From Clostridia bacterium (GTDB lineage Bacteria > Bacillota > Clostridia > Oscillospirales > Acutalibacteraceae): DNA of 11,480 bases. Position numbers and translations under genes: made by a program. Positions 1-6,838 of the stretch are shown here, piece after piece; the first letter of the stretch is position 1; every line of letters begins with the position of its first letter. The notes under the pieces are model-generated. The model worked only from the letters and a program-made list of their open reading frames with translations, made no database searches and had not been told where the DNA came from. The DNA lies in assembly GCA_900755995.1 (NCBI GenBank), contig CAAEIM010000089.1:1-11480 (forward strand), written 5' to 3'.

Positions 1-1227
1 ATGATCCTTTCGAATTGGTGTCTAGCAACTCAATTCTACTACAAGATCTTTGCTATGGATATTCTTTTTTACTATTGCATCTTCATTTTACAATCTGCGA
101 ATGAAAAATTATTTAAAATTAATAAAATCAATGACTTTGTTTCTTTTACTCAATATATAGAGGATGAATATATATTGCATAAAATTGATAAATCTATTGC
201 GGATGTAATATATGATAAATTTGATTCTGTCTTGGAAAAATGTGAATATAATCTTCTTCCAAGTTTATTTTTACAGTATTTTCAATTTCTGACTAGAATA
301 ATAAACAATAAGAATATTGTTGCAAACGAGATTAGATATGAAATAATAAGAGTAAGATGTTTATGGACAGATGAATACTATAGAAAATCCGTCGGCGTAC
401 TAACTTCATTTAAACAAAAAATGACTGTTTCTGATGAGGCTATTAAAAAGCATAATGATCAAATTATTGATAAACCTATTGGCTTCGCCGCAAATATTTT
501 CAATCTCAGCAAAGACAAAATGATTGAAGGTATGCAAACTATTTCAAATAATCCTTTCTCTGCTCTATGCTCAAATATTATAGTTGCAGAAGATTTCCCA
601 AAGCTGGATGATTTAATATTAGATAATGATCATAATGTTGACAAAATATATGAAGAAATAATCCGAAAAATTATAGACGATAATTATCATAAGTTTTTAA
701 ATGTTTTCTCTTCTGATGTATACTTGAAAAGCATATATAGAACATCAAAAGCTCTTTTGAGAGCTGAAATATATTTTTTTACCAATCATGAAATAATTTA
801 TAAAAATATAAAAGATAAAAATTCAGAATATAATTTGCTCAATTTTTCTTCCAATCCTACTCTGGCACATTTAACTCAACTTTTTCCATTATTAGAAAAC
901 CGAATAAGAGATTATGGAGAAATATGTGGAATTGTTCCTGTAAATATAAAAAGCGGAAATTGTAATAAACTAAAAAGTCCTACATCTGTTCTTACTGAAA
1001 TTATTACTAACATTTACAAAGTAACAGACGACTTAATTAATGCGTCAGATTTCTTTTTCATATACTTTTGTATGTACGGAGAAAATGGTTTGAATATTAG
1101 AAATGAGTGTATTCATGGTAAAAACTATATAAAATCAAATGAAATAGATTTTGCCTTTAAAATTACATTGTTATGTTTACATATGATAGATAATAGATTT
1201 AATATGCTTAGGAGAAATTATAATTAA
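1..1227 (+). CDS. DUF4209-like protein with HEPN-type R-x4-H motif, probably 5'-partial
   Basis: I recognise no close homologue. The reading frame is open from the first base, so the ATG at 1 may not be the real start and the protein may be N-terminally truncated; DUF4209 proteins as I remember them are usually longer than these 408 residues. The C-terminal part fits that family: a segment around residues 290-306 with LFPLLENRIRDYG, then a helix ending in GLNIRNECIHGK (363-374). The latter contains R367-N-x3-H372, the R-x4-6-H signature of HEPN ribonuclease-like domains. The protein is rich in Asn, Ile and Lys and very AT-rich compared with the genes to the right of 4849, which suggests transfer. 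It lies 332 nt upstream of, and on the same strand as, the RecQ/DprA-like pair. RNase activity or a defence role is inference only. Confidence 0.5.
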   Translation: MILSNWCLATQFYYKIFAMDILFYYCIFILQSANEKLFKINKINDFVSFTQYIEDEYILHKIDKSIADVIYDKFDSVLEKCEYNLLPSLFLQYFQFLTRIINNKNIVANEIRYEIIRVRCLWTDEYYRKSVGVLTSFKQKMTVSDEAIKKHNDQIIDKPIGFAANIFNLSKDKMIEGMQTISNNPFSALCSNIIVAEDFPKLDDLILDNDHNVDKIYEEIIRKIIDDNYHKFLNVFSSDVYLKSIYRTSKALLRAEIYFFTNHEIIYKNIKDKNSEYNLLNFSSNPTLAHLTQLFPLLENRIRDYGEICGIVPVNIKSGNCNKLKSPTSVLTEIITNIYKVTDDLINASDFFFIYFCMYGENGLNIRNECIHGKNYIKSNEIDFAFKITLLCLHMIDNRFNMLRRNYN

Positions 1228-1460
1228 CTTTTACAATATAGTCTAACATAATCTTTTGACAATGGGACGGCTTATAATGTATATTTGGACACGAAATTTT
1301 GAAATTGATTTCGAATATTGACAAAGAATTAGAGCGAATATTTTTCAATCATTCATACTGTTTTACGGCATTACTCTTATTTTTTACACAATTATGACAA
1401 CACTGTTGGCTTATTTTTACTTATTCTGCGTTAATTCCCGTGGTATGTACAATGATAATC

Positions 1461-1489
1461 TTGAAAACGCACGAAAATAGAGTTATACT
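1461..1489 (+). promoter_or_regulatory. Probable sigma-A promoter of the rqlH-rqlI pair
   Basis: A -35 box TTGAAA (1461-1466) and a -10 box TATACT (1484-1489) are separated by exactly 17 nt. Transcription would begin near 1496, about 64 nt before the helicase start codon. The boxes lie downstream of the DUF4209-like gene, so the helicase pair can be transcribed independently of it. Confidence 0.6.
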
Positions 1490-1546
1490 GAAATTTATAA
1501 TGTTCAACGCATAATTAGAAAAGGATAAGCAAACTCAAAATGTTTT

Positions 1547-1551
1547 GGAGG
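1547..1551 (+). promoter_or_regulatory. Ribosome binding site that fixes the helicase start
   Basis: GGAGG sits 8 nt before the ATG at 1560. The in-frame TTG at 1545 overlaps this site and would add five residues, so it is not used here. Confidence 0.8.
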
Positions 1552-1559
1552 TATATACA

Positions 1560-3638
1560 ATGCAAGAGATACATTACGACCCGGATATTTATGCAAAATC
1601 AACAGAGATAATCAAAGCAATCTACGGTCCCAACGCTTCTTTCAGGGATGGACAATATGAAGCTATTAAGGCAACAATGACCCACAACCGTACCCTTGTT
1701 GTTCAGAGAACCGGATGGGGAAAAAGTCTTGTGTATTTTGTGTGCACAAAACTTATTAGAGAACAGAAGCGTGGTGTTACAATGGTTGTAAGTCCATTGC
1801 TGGTTTTGATGGAAAATCAGATTGATGCTGCCCAAAAAATGGGGCTTCGGTGTGATGTTTTGAACAGCACTGTAAAAGACAGACGAGAAGATATTCTGAC
1901 TTCTCTGGAGCAAGATGAGTTAGATTTAATCCTGGTAACGCCGGAAACGCTTTTCAGTGATGATGTTCAGAAGCGATTGAAAAATATCCGAATCGGATTA
2001 TTTGTAATTGATGAAGCACACTGTATTTCAGACTGGGGTCATGATTTTCGTTTGGAATACGGCAAACTTAAAACAATCATCCAACAGCTTCCTCCTAATG
2101 TTCCGATACTTGCAACAACTGCAACTGCAAACGATCGTGTGGTGACTGATCTTCGGAGTCAGCTTGGTAACAATGTTTTCGTTTCCAGAGGACCTCTAAC
2201 AAGAGAATCGCTATATATACAGGTTCTCAATAGACCTGATAGAATTGAACGTTACGCTTGGATATTAGAAAATATACCGAAACTTGACGGAAGCGGAATT
2301 ATTTACTGCCTCACACAAAGAGATTGCGACTATCTGGCAGATTTTCTGAAAAAGAATGGTATATCTGCTGCAGCGTATTATTCACGAGCCGGTGAAGACG
2401 GTAACAGCATTAACCGAGAAATAGAGGAGAATTTCAGAAACAACAAATTAAAGGTAATCGTTGCGACAATTAAGCTGGGAATGGGATATGATAAGGGCGA
2501 TATTGCGTTTGTTATCCATTATCAAATGCCGTCAAATATCGTTTCTTATTATCAGCAAATTGGACGTGCGGGACGTAACCTTGACAGGGCATATATTTTC
2601 CTTATGTACGGAAAAGAAGATGAGGAAATTTTGAGTTATTTTATTAATACGGCTTTTCCTACCGAGCAGGAAACTGAAAGTATTGTGCAATACATAGGAA
2701 GTAATGACGGAGTTAAAGAAAACGAAATTATCTCAACATTGAATATACGAAATACAAGGATAAAAAAAGCGTTATCTTTTCTTCAAAATGATGGCTTTAT
2801 CAGAAAAGATAAAAGTTATTACTATTTGACCCCTAAAAAATTTGTATATGATAGAGAGCATTATGAAATGGTAACCGCTATACGCAGGCAAGAAGTGGAA
2901 CAGATGAAATGTCTTGTAAGTACACAGGAATGTTTCAGTCGATATATCGTTTCTTGTTTAGATGATAAAACTGCTCATAACTGTGGACACTGTGCTAACT
3001 GCCTTGGTAAAGAATTCCTGCCTTCTGCGGTTTCCTCAAAATTTATACATATTGCAGAAGAATTTGTTAATAAATTAATTATTCCGATTGAGCCAAGAAA
3101 AATGTGGGTCAGTTCCGATGTGACTAAAGCATCAAGAATTTCGCATATCAATCAGAAGGGTTTTTGCATCTCAAAGTATGGTGATGCCGGTTACGGTGAA
3201 TTGGTAAAACAAGGAAAGTACTCAAAGGAAATGCGTTTTTGTGATGAGCTAGTCGGAAAAAGTGTTGATATATTAAGGCCTTTTATACGAGAACATAAAA
3301 TTACTCATATTTGCTGTGTTCCGTCACGCCGCAGCGAACTTGTAAAAGACTTTGCTGCTCGGGTAGCTGAATCACTGAAGCTTGACTTTGTTGATATTCT
3401 GGAAAAAAAACCTGCAAAGCAGCAAAAGGAAATGGAAAACAGTGCCTACCAGTGTGCAAATGCATATAAATCATTTTTTGTAAAAGAAAATGTAACTGCA
3501 CCACGCAATATTCTCTTGATTGATGATGTTGTGGATTCGAGATGGACATTCACCGTTTGCGGATACAGGCTGATGGAAGCAGGTGCGGAAAATATTTATC
3601 CATTTGCACTTGCCAACAGCAGCAACAGGGAGGATTAA
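1560..3638 (+). CDS. rqlH: RecQ-family helicase fused to a phosphoribosyltransferase-like domain (RqlH-like)
   Basis: An ATP-dependent 3'-5' DNA helicase of the RecQ family is predicted (692 aa from ATG 1560). Visible in order: Walker A TGWGKS (51-56); DEAH box (151-154) within VIDEAHCISDWGHDF; motif III ATTATA (185-190); motif V TIKLGMGYDKGD (303-314); motif VI QQIGRAGRN (332-340). The RecQ zinc cluster follows as C458-x16-C475-x2-C478-x2-C481, the canonical spacing. A winged-helix-like segment precedes the zinc cluster, around 380-430. There is no HRDC domain. Residues ~555-685 instead resemble a ComFC-type phosphoribosyltransferase with a PRPP-loop-like LLIDDVVDSRWTFT (652-665). This helicase-PRTase fusion beside a dprA-like gene is the architecture of E. 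coli RqlH/RqlI, where the helicase is genotoxic unless restrained by RqlI. Identity is firm for the helicase, good for the fold of the tail; a cellular role by analogy is inferred. Confidence 0.88.
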   Translation: MQEIHYDPDIYAKSTEIIKAIYGPNASFRDGQYEAIKATMTHNRTLVVQRTGWGKSLVYFVCTKLIREQKRGVTMVVSPLLVLMENQIDAAQKMGLRCDVLNSTVKDRREDILTSLEQDELDLILVTPETLFSDDVQKRLKNIRIGLFVIDEAHCISDWGHDFRLEYGKLKTIIQQLPPNVPILATTATANDRVVTDLRSQLGNNVFVSRGPLTRESLYIQVLNRPDRIERYAWILENIPKLDGSGIIYCLTQRDCDYLADFLKKNGISAAAYYSRAGEDGNSINREIEENFRNNKLKVIVATIKLGMGYDKGDIAFVIHYQMPSNIVSYYQQIGRAGRNLDRAYIFLMYGKEDEEILSYFINTAFPTEQETESIVQYIGSNDGVKENEIISTLNIRNTRIKKALSFLQNDGFIRKDKSYYYLTPKKFVYDREHYEMVTAIRRQEVEQMKCLVSTQECFSRYIVSCLDDKTAHNCGHCANCLGKEFLPSAVSSKFIHIAEEFVNKLIIPIEPRKMWVSSDVTKASRISHINQKGFCISKYGDAGYGELVKQGKYSKEMRFCDELVGKSVDILRPFIREHKITHICCVPSRRSELVKDFAARVAESLKLDFVDILEKKPAKQQKEMENSAYQCANAYKSFFVKENVTAPRNILLIDDVVDSRWTFTVCGYRLMEAGAENIYPFALANSSNRED
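3627..3633 (+). promoter_or_regulatory. Ribosome binding site of the DprA-like gene, inside the helicase gene
   Basis: AGGGAGG lies in the last codons of the helicase, 6 nt before ATG 3640. It selects 3640 over an in-frame start at 3583 that would add 19 residues encoded entirely inside the helicase gene. One base separates the helicase stop (3636-3638) from this ATG, implying translational coupling. Confidence 0.8.
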
Positions 3639-3639
3639 T

Positions 3640-4596
3640 ATGAATCAGGATTCAAATGCAATTTTAACACTATGCAGCCATATCTGTGTAGGCGAAGGGG
3701 TTCGACCTCTTGAACCTAAAGAATACAGCGAACTTGCACAAAAACTGATTCGGGCAGAAAGAACTCCAAAAGACCTTTTCGACTTTTCGACCGATGACTT
3801 TAAGTCCATACTTGGTTTCAATACAGATCAAATTGCACGTGTTATACGGTTGCTGGACAGAAATGCCAGTCTAAGTTTTGAGCTTTCACAATATCAGAAT
3901 ATGGGTATAGAAACAGTCACCAGAGCAGACATAAACTATCCCCAAAAGCTCAAAAAAAAGCTTTCAAACGCTTGTCCTCCAATTTTTTATTATGCGGGTG
4001 ATTTATCGCTGCTTGAACAACAATACATCGGATATGTAGGAGCCAGAACAGTTACAACCGAAGATGTTGATTTTACCATACAGACAGTCAGAAAAACAGT
4101 TTCTCTGGGATATGGTGTTGTTTCAGGCGGAGCAAAAGGCATTGATACAATTTCCGGAAAAGAGGCACTGCTGAACAACTGTTTTACCGTAGAATATTTG
4201 TCCGATTCGCTGCTAAAGAAGTTAAAGAAAAGCGATGTGGTCAAAAACATTCACCAAGGAAAGCTTCTGCTGATATCCGTTTCAAAGCCGGATGCTGGAT
4301 TTAATGTCGGTATGGCAATGATGAGAAACCGGTATATTTACGCCCAGTCCATTGGTACGGTGATAATTCATTCTGATTTGAATAAAGGCGGAACATGGAA
4401 CGGTGCAAATGAAAATCTGAAGAATGGTTGGTGTACCACTCTTTGCTGGGATCATCCCTATCCAGGAAACCAAGCATTGATAAAAAAAGGTGCTGTTCCA
4501 ATTAGTGAAGATTGGGATGGAAGTATCCCTGAACTGATTTCCAAACCTTGCACAGAAGTAAAATATGTGCAAGCCTCGTTGTTTGATATGATATAA
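3640..4596 (+). CDS. rqlI: DprA/Smf-like protein (RqlI-like partner of the helicase)
   Basis: A 318-aa protein with a DprA Rossmann-like core. Landmarks are NYPQKLKK (99-106), PPIFYYAGD (113-121), GYVGARTVT (131-139) and VSGGAKGID (161-169), the counterpart of the family's SGxAxGID. GGTWNGANENL (250-260) stands in for the usual GSLxTAxxA segment, and PGNQALIKKGA (275-285) matches the late DprA motif. Classical DprA binds ssDNA and loads RecA. Here the His that normally follows GID (GIDxxAH) is Gly173, and no winged-helix domain follows the core. The protein ends in QASLFDMI, a possible sliding-clamp-binding peptide. It is coupled to the helicase by a 1-nt gap and a shared SD region. By analogy with RqlI and ShosA it probably restrains or regulates its partner; that role is inferred, the fold is well supported. 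Confidence 0.82.
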   Translation: MNQDSNAILTLCSHICVGEGVRPLEPKEYSELAQKLIRAERTPKDLFDFSTDDFKSILGFNTDQIARVIRLLDRNASLSFELSQYQNMGIETVTRADINYPQKLKKKLSNACPPIFYYAGDLSLLEQQYIGYVGARTVTTEDVDFTIQTVRKTVSLGYGVVSGGAKGIDTISGKEALLNNCFTVEYLSDSLLKKLKKSDVVKNIHQGKLLLISVSKPDAGFNVGMAMMRNRYIYAQSIGTVIIHSDLNKGGTWNGANENLKNGWCTTLCWDHPYPGNQALIKKGAVPISEDWDGSIPELISKPCTEVKYVQASLFDMI

Positions 4597-4796
4597 ACAA
4601 GCCTTGATAGGTGAGTATCTCACATAGTATGAGCTATAATTTTTTCTGTTTCAATTATTCATATATTTGGCTTATAATTATCTATTGCTCGAATAATCAA
4701 TGTTTTATTAAATTACTTTTAGCTTCAGCAGAACCGTTAATTATAATATCAAAATTATACCAAATTTGACATAAATTCACCAAGGTGTCGTCACCA
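4597..4796. other. Intergenic element end, no gene seen
   Basis: Two small adjacent hairpins (GTGAG/CTCAC at 4611-4623, ATAG/CTAT at 4624-4637) followed by six T (4640-4645) may form a weak terminator for the DprA-like gene. The rest is AT-rich non-coding sequence. Close to the tRNA junction GGTG-TCGT-CACC (4784-4795) forms a short inverted repeat that could belong to the recombination site. Confidence 0.35.
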
Positions 4797-4848
4797 TTAG
4801 GTTCTAGTGTCAACCGATGTGCAGGTTCAAGTCCTGTCACCCGCACCA
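4797..4848 (+). other. 3' fragment of tRNA-Leu(UAG): probable attachment site
   Basis: From the anticodon loop (TTAGGT, anticodon TAG) onward the sequence reads as the 3' half of a bacterial tRNA-Leu. It has the 3' anticodon stem TCTAG, a class II variable arm, the T-arm GCAGG-TTCAAGT-CCTGT (4821-4837), the acceptor strand CACCCGC (4838-4844), discriminator A and encoded CCA (4846-4848). The matching 5' acceptor strand GCGGGTG and the D-arm are absent upstream. Breaks in the anticodon loop with the 3' half retained are typical of tyrosine-recombinase att cores in tRNA genes. The element therefore lies to the left. Confidence 0.75.
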
Positions 4849-4851
4849 AAC

Positions 4852-4890
4852 AAAATAGCTACCCAAAGTGGTAGCTATTTTTGTTTTTTA
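4852..4890 (+). terminator. Rho-independent terminator of the original tRNA-Leu gene
   Basis: A perfect 12-bp stem, AAAATAGCTACC (4852-4863) with GGTAGCTATTTT (4870-4881), closes a 6-nt loop and runs into a T-rich tract. It starts 4 nt after the CCA end, as expected of the native tRNA terminator left at the junction. Confidence 0.85.
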
Positions 4891-5139
4891 GAAAAATATT
4901 TTATACTGTCATCTAATTATAATACTCGGTCAACTAAACTCATTTTATATTTTAATGATAGTTAATCATTTTTTGAGCTGCACTCAGAGTCTTATCACAG
5001 TCGGTTGAGGTATGCTTTATTTCAACGATTTATACATTGTGTAATCAAGTACATCCCTGATTAAAAAGCACAGCGGGAAGCGATGCTTTGGTTGATTTTA
5101 TTAAAGTTATACTTATAAATCGAAAACTAATGCTGTATT
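4891..5139. other. Intergenic region, no gene seen
   Basis: No ORF of note. AAAGCA (5065-5070) and TGCTTT (5084-5089) can pair; read on the minus strand the second arm is followed by further T residues, so it could be a weak terminator for the gene ending at 5140. Confidence 0.3.
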
Positions 5140-5898
5140 TTAAAAATCAAAAATAACAGCTACACCATGGTTAAGTGAAAATTCTGCCGCCTGCCACAAA
5201 ATTGAAAAAGCAAATTTTGCTAAAGACTCTGTATTGTATATTTTGTGCTCGGTCATCATTTTATATCCGTTTTCATTACTGAATGTTGCGTCAGCAGGAT
5301 AGCCTTCTGTTGTACTCCACGAAACAATAGTATCTCTGTCGGCATTCCACTCAAAAGAATTATATACCTTTAATTCATCAAGAAGCAGTGCACTTGTTGA
5401 TAAAGTGATTTCCTCTGAATTTGGCAAAAAATAATCAAACATAATGTTCTTTTTAATAGGAAGCCACCAACCGTTTCCGTCAAATAGAGATAAGCTAAAA
5501 TCCTTTGTTTTAAGAAATTCCTTTATAATAGGATGTTCCCAAGCATCAAAATCCTTAGTTATTGTGGAGGGGACTTCTTTTTTGCTGTATTTTGCGTCAA
5601 TATAAAGCAGCAGAGCATTTAAAGCGTTCCAATCCGGTTTGTCTGTATAATAAGGTGTAACATCATAATCTTCGTTCCATAGCTGCACTGGATTTAAATT
5701 AAGACCTTTTATAATATTATCACGCCATTCAGTTACGATTTTCTCTATTTCCTCCGCAGAAAGTTCAGCTTCGCTTCCCCGCCCCGGTCTGATTGTTTGG
5801 AAATCCATGCCGTTGGCTTCGGCAAACTGTTGTGCTGCTGTTTTCCAATTATGTGTATAATATCGAGTTAATGTTCCTGCATATACATCAAGTCCCAT
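5140..5898 (-). CDS. Uncharacterised 252-aa protein
   Basis: I do not recognise a named domain. The protein starts MGLDVYAGTLTRYYTHNWKT, an N-terminus I believe recurs in hypothetical proteins of Firmicutes. It has no signal peptide and no membrane segment, is rich in aromatic residues and acidic overall, so it is probably a soluble cytoplasmic protein. Notable stretches are DGNGWWLP (about 140-147) and the C-terminal LWQAAEFSLNHGVAVIFDF. The start is well supported: AGGAGG (5910..5905 on the minus strand) lies 6 nt before the ATG. It is the last gene downstream of the tRNA-Ser terminator, appears monocistronic, and is the first chromosomal gene next to the tRNA-Leu junction. Confidence 0.75.
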   Translation of the reverse strand: MGLDVYAGTLTRYYTHNWKTAAQQFAEANGMDFQTIRPGRGSEAELSAEEIEKIVTEWRDNIIKGLNLNPVQLWNEDYDVTPYYTDKPDWNALNALLLYIDAKYSKKEVPSTITKDFDAWEHPIIKEFLKTKDFSLSLFDGNGWWLPIKKNIMFDYFLPNSEEITLSTSALLLDELKVYNSFEWNADRDTIVSWSTTEGYPADATFSNENGYKMMTEHKIYNTESLAKFAFSILWQAAEFSLNHGVAVIFDF

Positions 5899-5953
5899 AT
5901 TTTTCCTCCTATAATAGGTGATATTTTACTCAATGTCCTTAACGATAGAGCTT

Positions 5954-5997
5954 AAAAAGACACCAATCAAGATACGCACTGTATCAAGATTGGTGTC
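5954..5997 (-). terminator. Terminator of tRNA-Ser
   Basis: A symmetric hairpin follows the tRNA 3' end by 6 nt: outer arms GACACCAATC/GATTGGTGTC, an AA/AA internal loop, inner arms GATAC/GTATC, and a 5-nt loop. On the minus strand it ends in five T (5958..5954). Confidence 0.85.
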
Positions 5998-6003
5998 CGG
6001 TTA

Positions 6004-6092
6004 TGGCGGAGAGAAAGGGATTCGAACCCTTGGTCCCTTGCGGGATCACTAGTTTTCAAGACTAGCTCCTTAAACCACTCGGACATCTCTCC
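6004..6092 (-). tRNA. tRNA-Ser(UGA)
   Basis: An 89-nt class II tRNA with acceptor GGAGAGA pairing with TCTCTCC, discriminator G and encoded CCA. The anticodon loop is CTTGAAA (anticodon TGA), there is a long variable arm with CCC/GGG pairing, and the T-loop is TTCGAAT. It is flanked by its own promoter and terminator. Confidence 0.97.
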
Positions 6093-6122
6093 GTATCATC
6101 AATATTTAATGTGACGATATAT

Positions 6123-6151
6123 TTTATATCATTTTTTCCGCAATTTGTCAA
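6123..6151 (-). promoter_or_regulatory. Promoter of tRNA-Ser
   Basis: On the minus strand TTGACA (6151..6146) and TATAAA (6128..6123) are spaced by 17 nt. The tRNA begins about 24 nt after the expected start of transcription. No terminator is visible between queH and this promoter, so read-through from queH is possible. Confidence 0.8.
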
Positions 6152-6168
6152 GATAATATTTCAAATTT

Positions 6169-6810
6169 TTATATTTTCTCCCTTTCTTCCCTCTGCTTAG
6201 CCTCTTTTTTAGAAAAAACACAGCCACAGTAGTTCTGACGGTACAAATTATGCTCCGCTGAGAGGACTATTGAGCGCTTGTAGCCTTCTTTTTTCTTAAA
6301 ATCACTGCTCAGCCACTTTACTCCGTACTTCTGAGCACAGCTTTCCCCTATTTCATTCAAAAGTGCGGCATTTTTCAGCGGACTGATTGTGAGGGTGGTG
6401 GTAAAGTAATCGAAATTCATTTCCCGGGCAATACGGGCGGATTCTTCAAGACGAAGGGCAAAGCATTTTTTACAGCGCTTTCCCCCCTCCGGCTCATTTT
6501 CTAAACCTTTTACGGCAGAAAAATATTCTTTTGGACTGTATCTGCCTTCAATTATGCTGACAGGGTTCTTAAAATTCATCTCGGAAATAAACCTTTTTTC
6601 CTCGCTGAGCCTGAGCTGATACTCATCATTTTCTGAGATATTGGGATTGTAAAAAAACACTGTAATATTAAAATACTGCGACAGATATTCAAGGCAGTAG
6701 CTTGAACAGGGCGCACAGCAGACGTGCAGGAGGAGGGACTTTGTGTCTTTCTCCTCTTCAAGACCTGCTATTATTTTGTCAAGAATTTTTTGATAGTTCA
6801 CCTTGTTCAT
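6169..6810 (-). CDS. queH: Epoxyqueuosine reductase QueH
   Basis: A 213-aa protein of the QueH (formerly DUF208) family. It reduces epoxyqueuosine in tRNA to queuosine, the last step of Q synthesis, and is the non-cobalamin alternative to QueG. The diagnostic cysteines are present: HVCCAPCSS with C31, C32 and C35; GGKRCKKCFALRL with C113 and C116; and RQNYCGCVFS with C195 and C197. The first two pairs are the known Fe-S/metal ligands of the family. The length is normal for the family. It is the last gene of an operon, 28 nt after the Gph-like phosphatase, with a modest AGGGG site 5 nt before its ATG. The neighbouring tRNA-Ser(UGA) is not a Q-containing tRNA, so the adjacency has no obvious functional meaning. 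Confidence 0.93.
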   Translation of the reverse strand: MNKVNYQKILDKIIAGLEEEKDTKSLLLHVCCAPCSSYCLEYLSQYFNITVFFYNPNISENDEYQLRLSEEKRFISEMNFKNPVSIIEGRYSPKEYFSAVKGLENEPEGGKRCKKCFALRLEESARIAREMNFDYFTTTLTISPLKNAALLNEIGESCAQKYGVKWLSSDFKKKEGYKRSIVLSAEHNLYRQNYCGCVFSKKEAKQREEREKI

Positions 6811-6838
6811 TTTATCCCCTGCTTTGTGAAAATCTCAA

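Larger units (their letters stand above)
1228..1559. other. Intergenic region with promoters, no gene seen
   Basis: These 332 nt are AT-rich and contain no convincing ORF; the longest ATG frame seen (from 1263) is 19 codons. There is no clear terminator hairpin after the upstream gene. A TTGACA at 1256-1261 has a TATATT 18 nt later (1280-1285) and could be a second, distal promoter. The stronger promoter is at 1461-1489. Confidence 0.5.
1..4796. mobile_element. Right end of a probable tRNA-integrated accessory element
   Basis: The region left of the tRNA-Leu fragment is more AT-rich than the region to its right and carries only accessory, defence-like genes, all on the plus strand, whereas the genes from 5140 to 9506 are on the minus strand and include core functions. 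The 3'-only tRNA fragment at 4797 is the expected distal junction. No integrase is in view; it and the intact tRNA-Leu would lie beyond position 1. Confidence 0.5.

Noticed and set aside
1256..1278. TTGACA followed by TATAAT as a strong promoter
   Set aside because: The spacing between these two boxes is only 11 nt, too short for a sigma-A promoter; only the weaker TATATT at 18-nt spacing could serve.
1545..1559. TTG start at 1545 for the helicase
   Set aside because: The codon overlaps the GGAGG site that is ideally placed for the ATG at 1560.
3583..3639. Upstream start at 3583 for the DprA-like gene
   Set aside because: It would lie inside the helicase gene without an SD site, while 3640 has AGGGAGG 6 nt upstream.
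4741..4848. A complete tRNA gene ending at 4848
   Set aside because: There is no 5' acceptor strand (GCGGGTG) or D-arm upstream, so only a 3' fragment is present.
6004..6810. Functional link between queH and the adjacent tRNA-Ser
   Set aside because: Queuosine occurs at the wobble G of GUN anticodons; this tRNA has UGA and has its own promoter.
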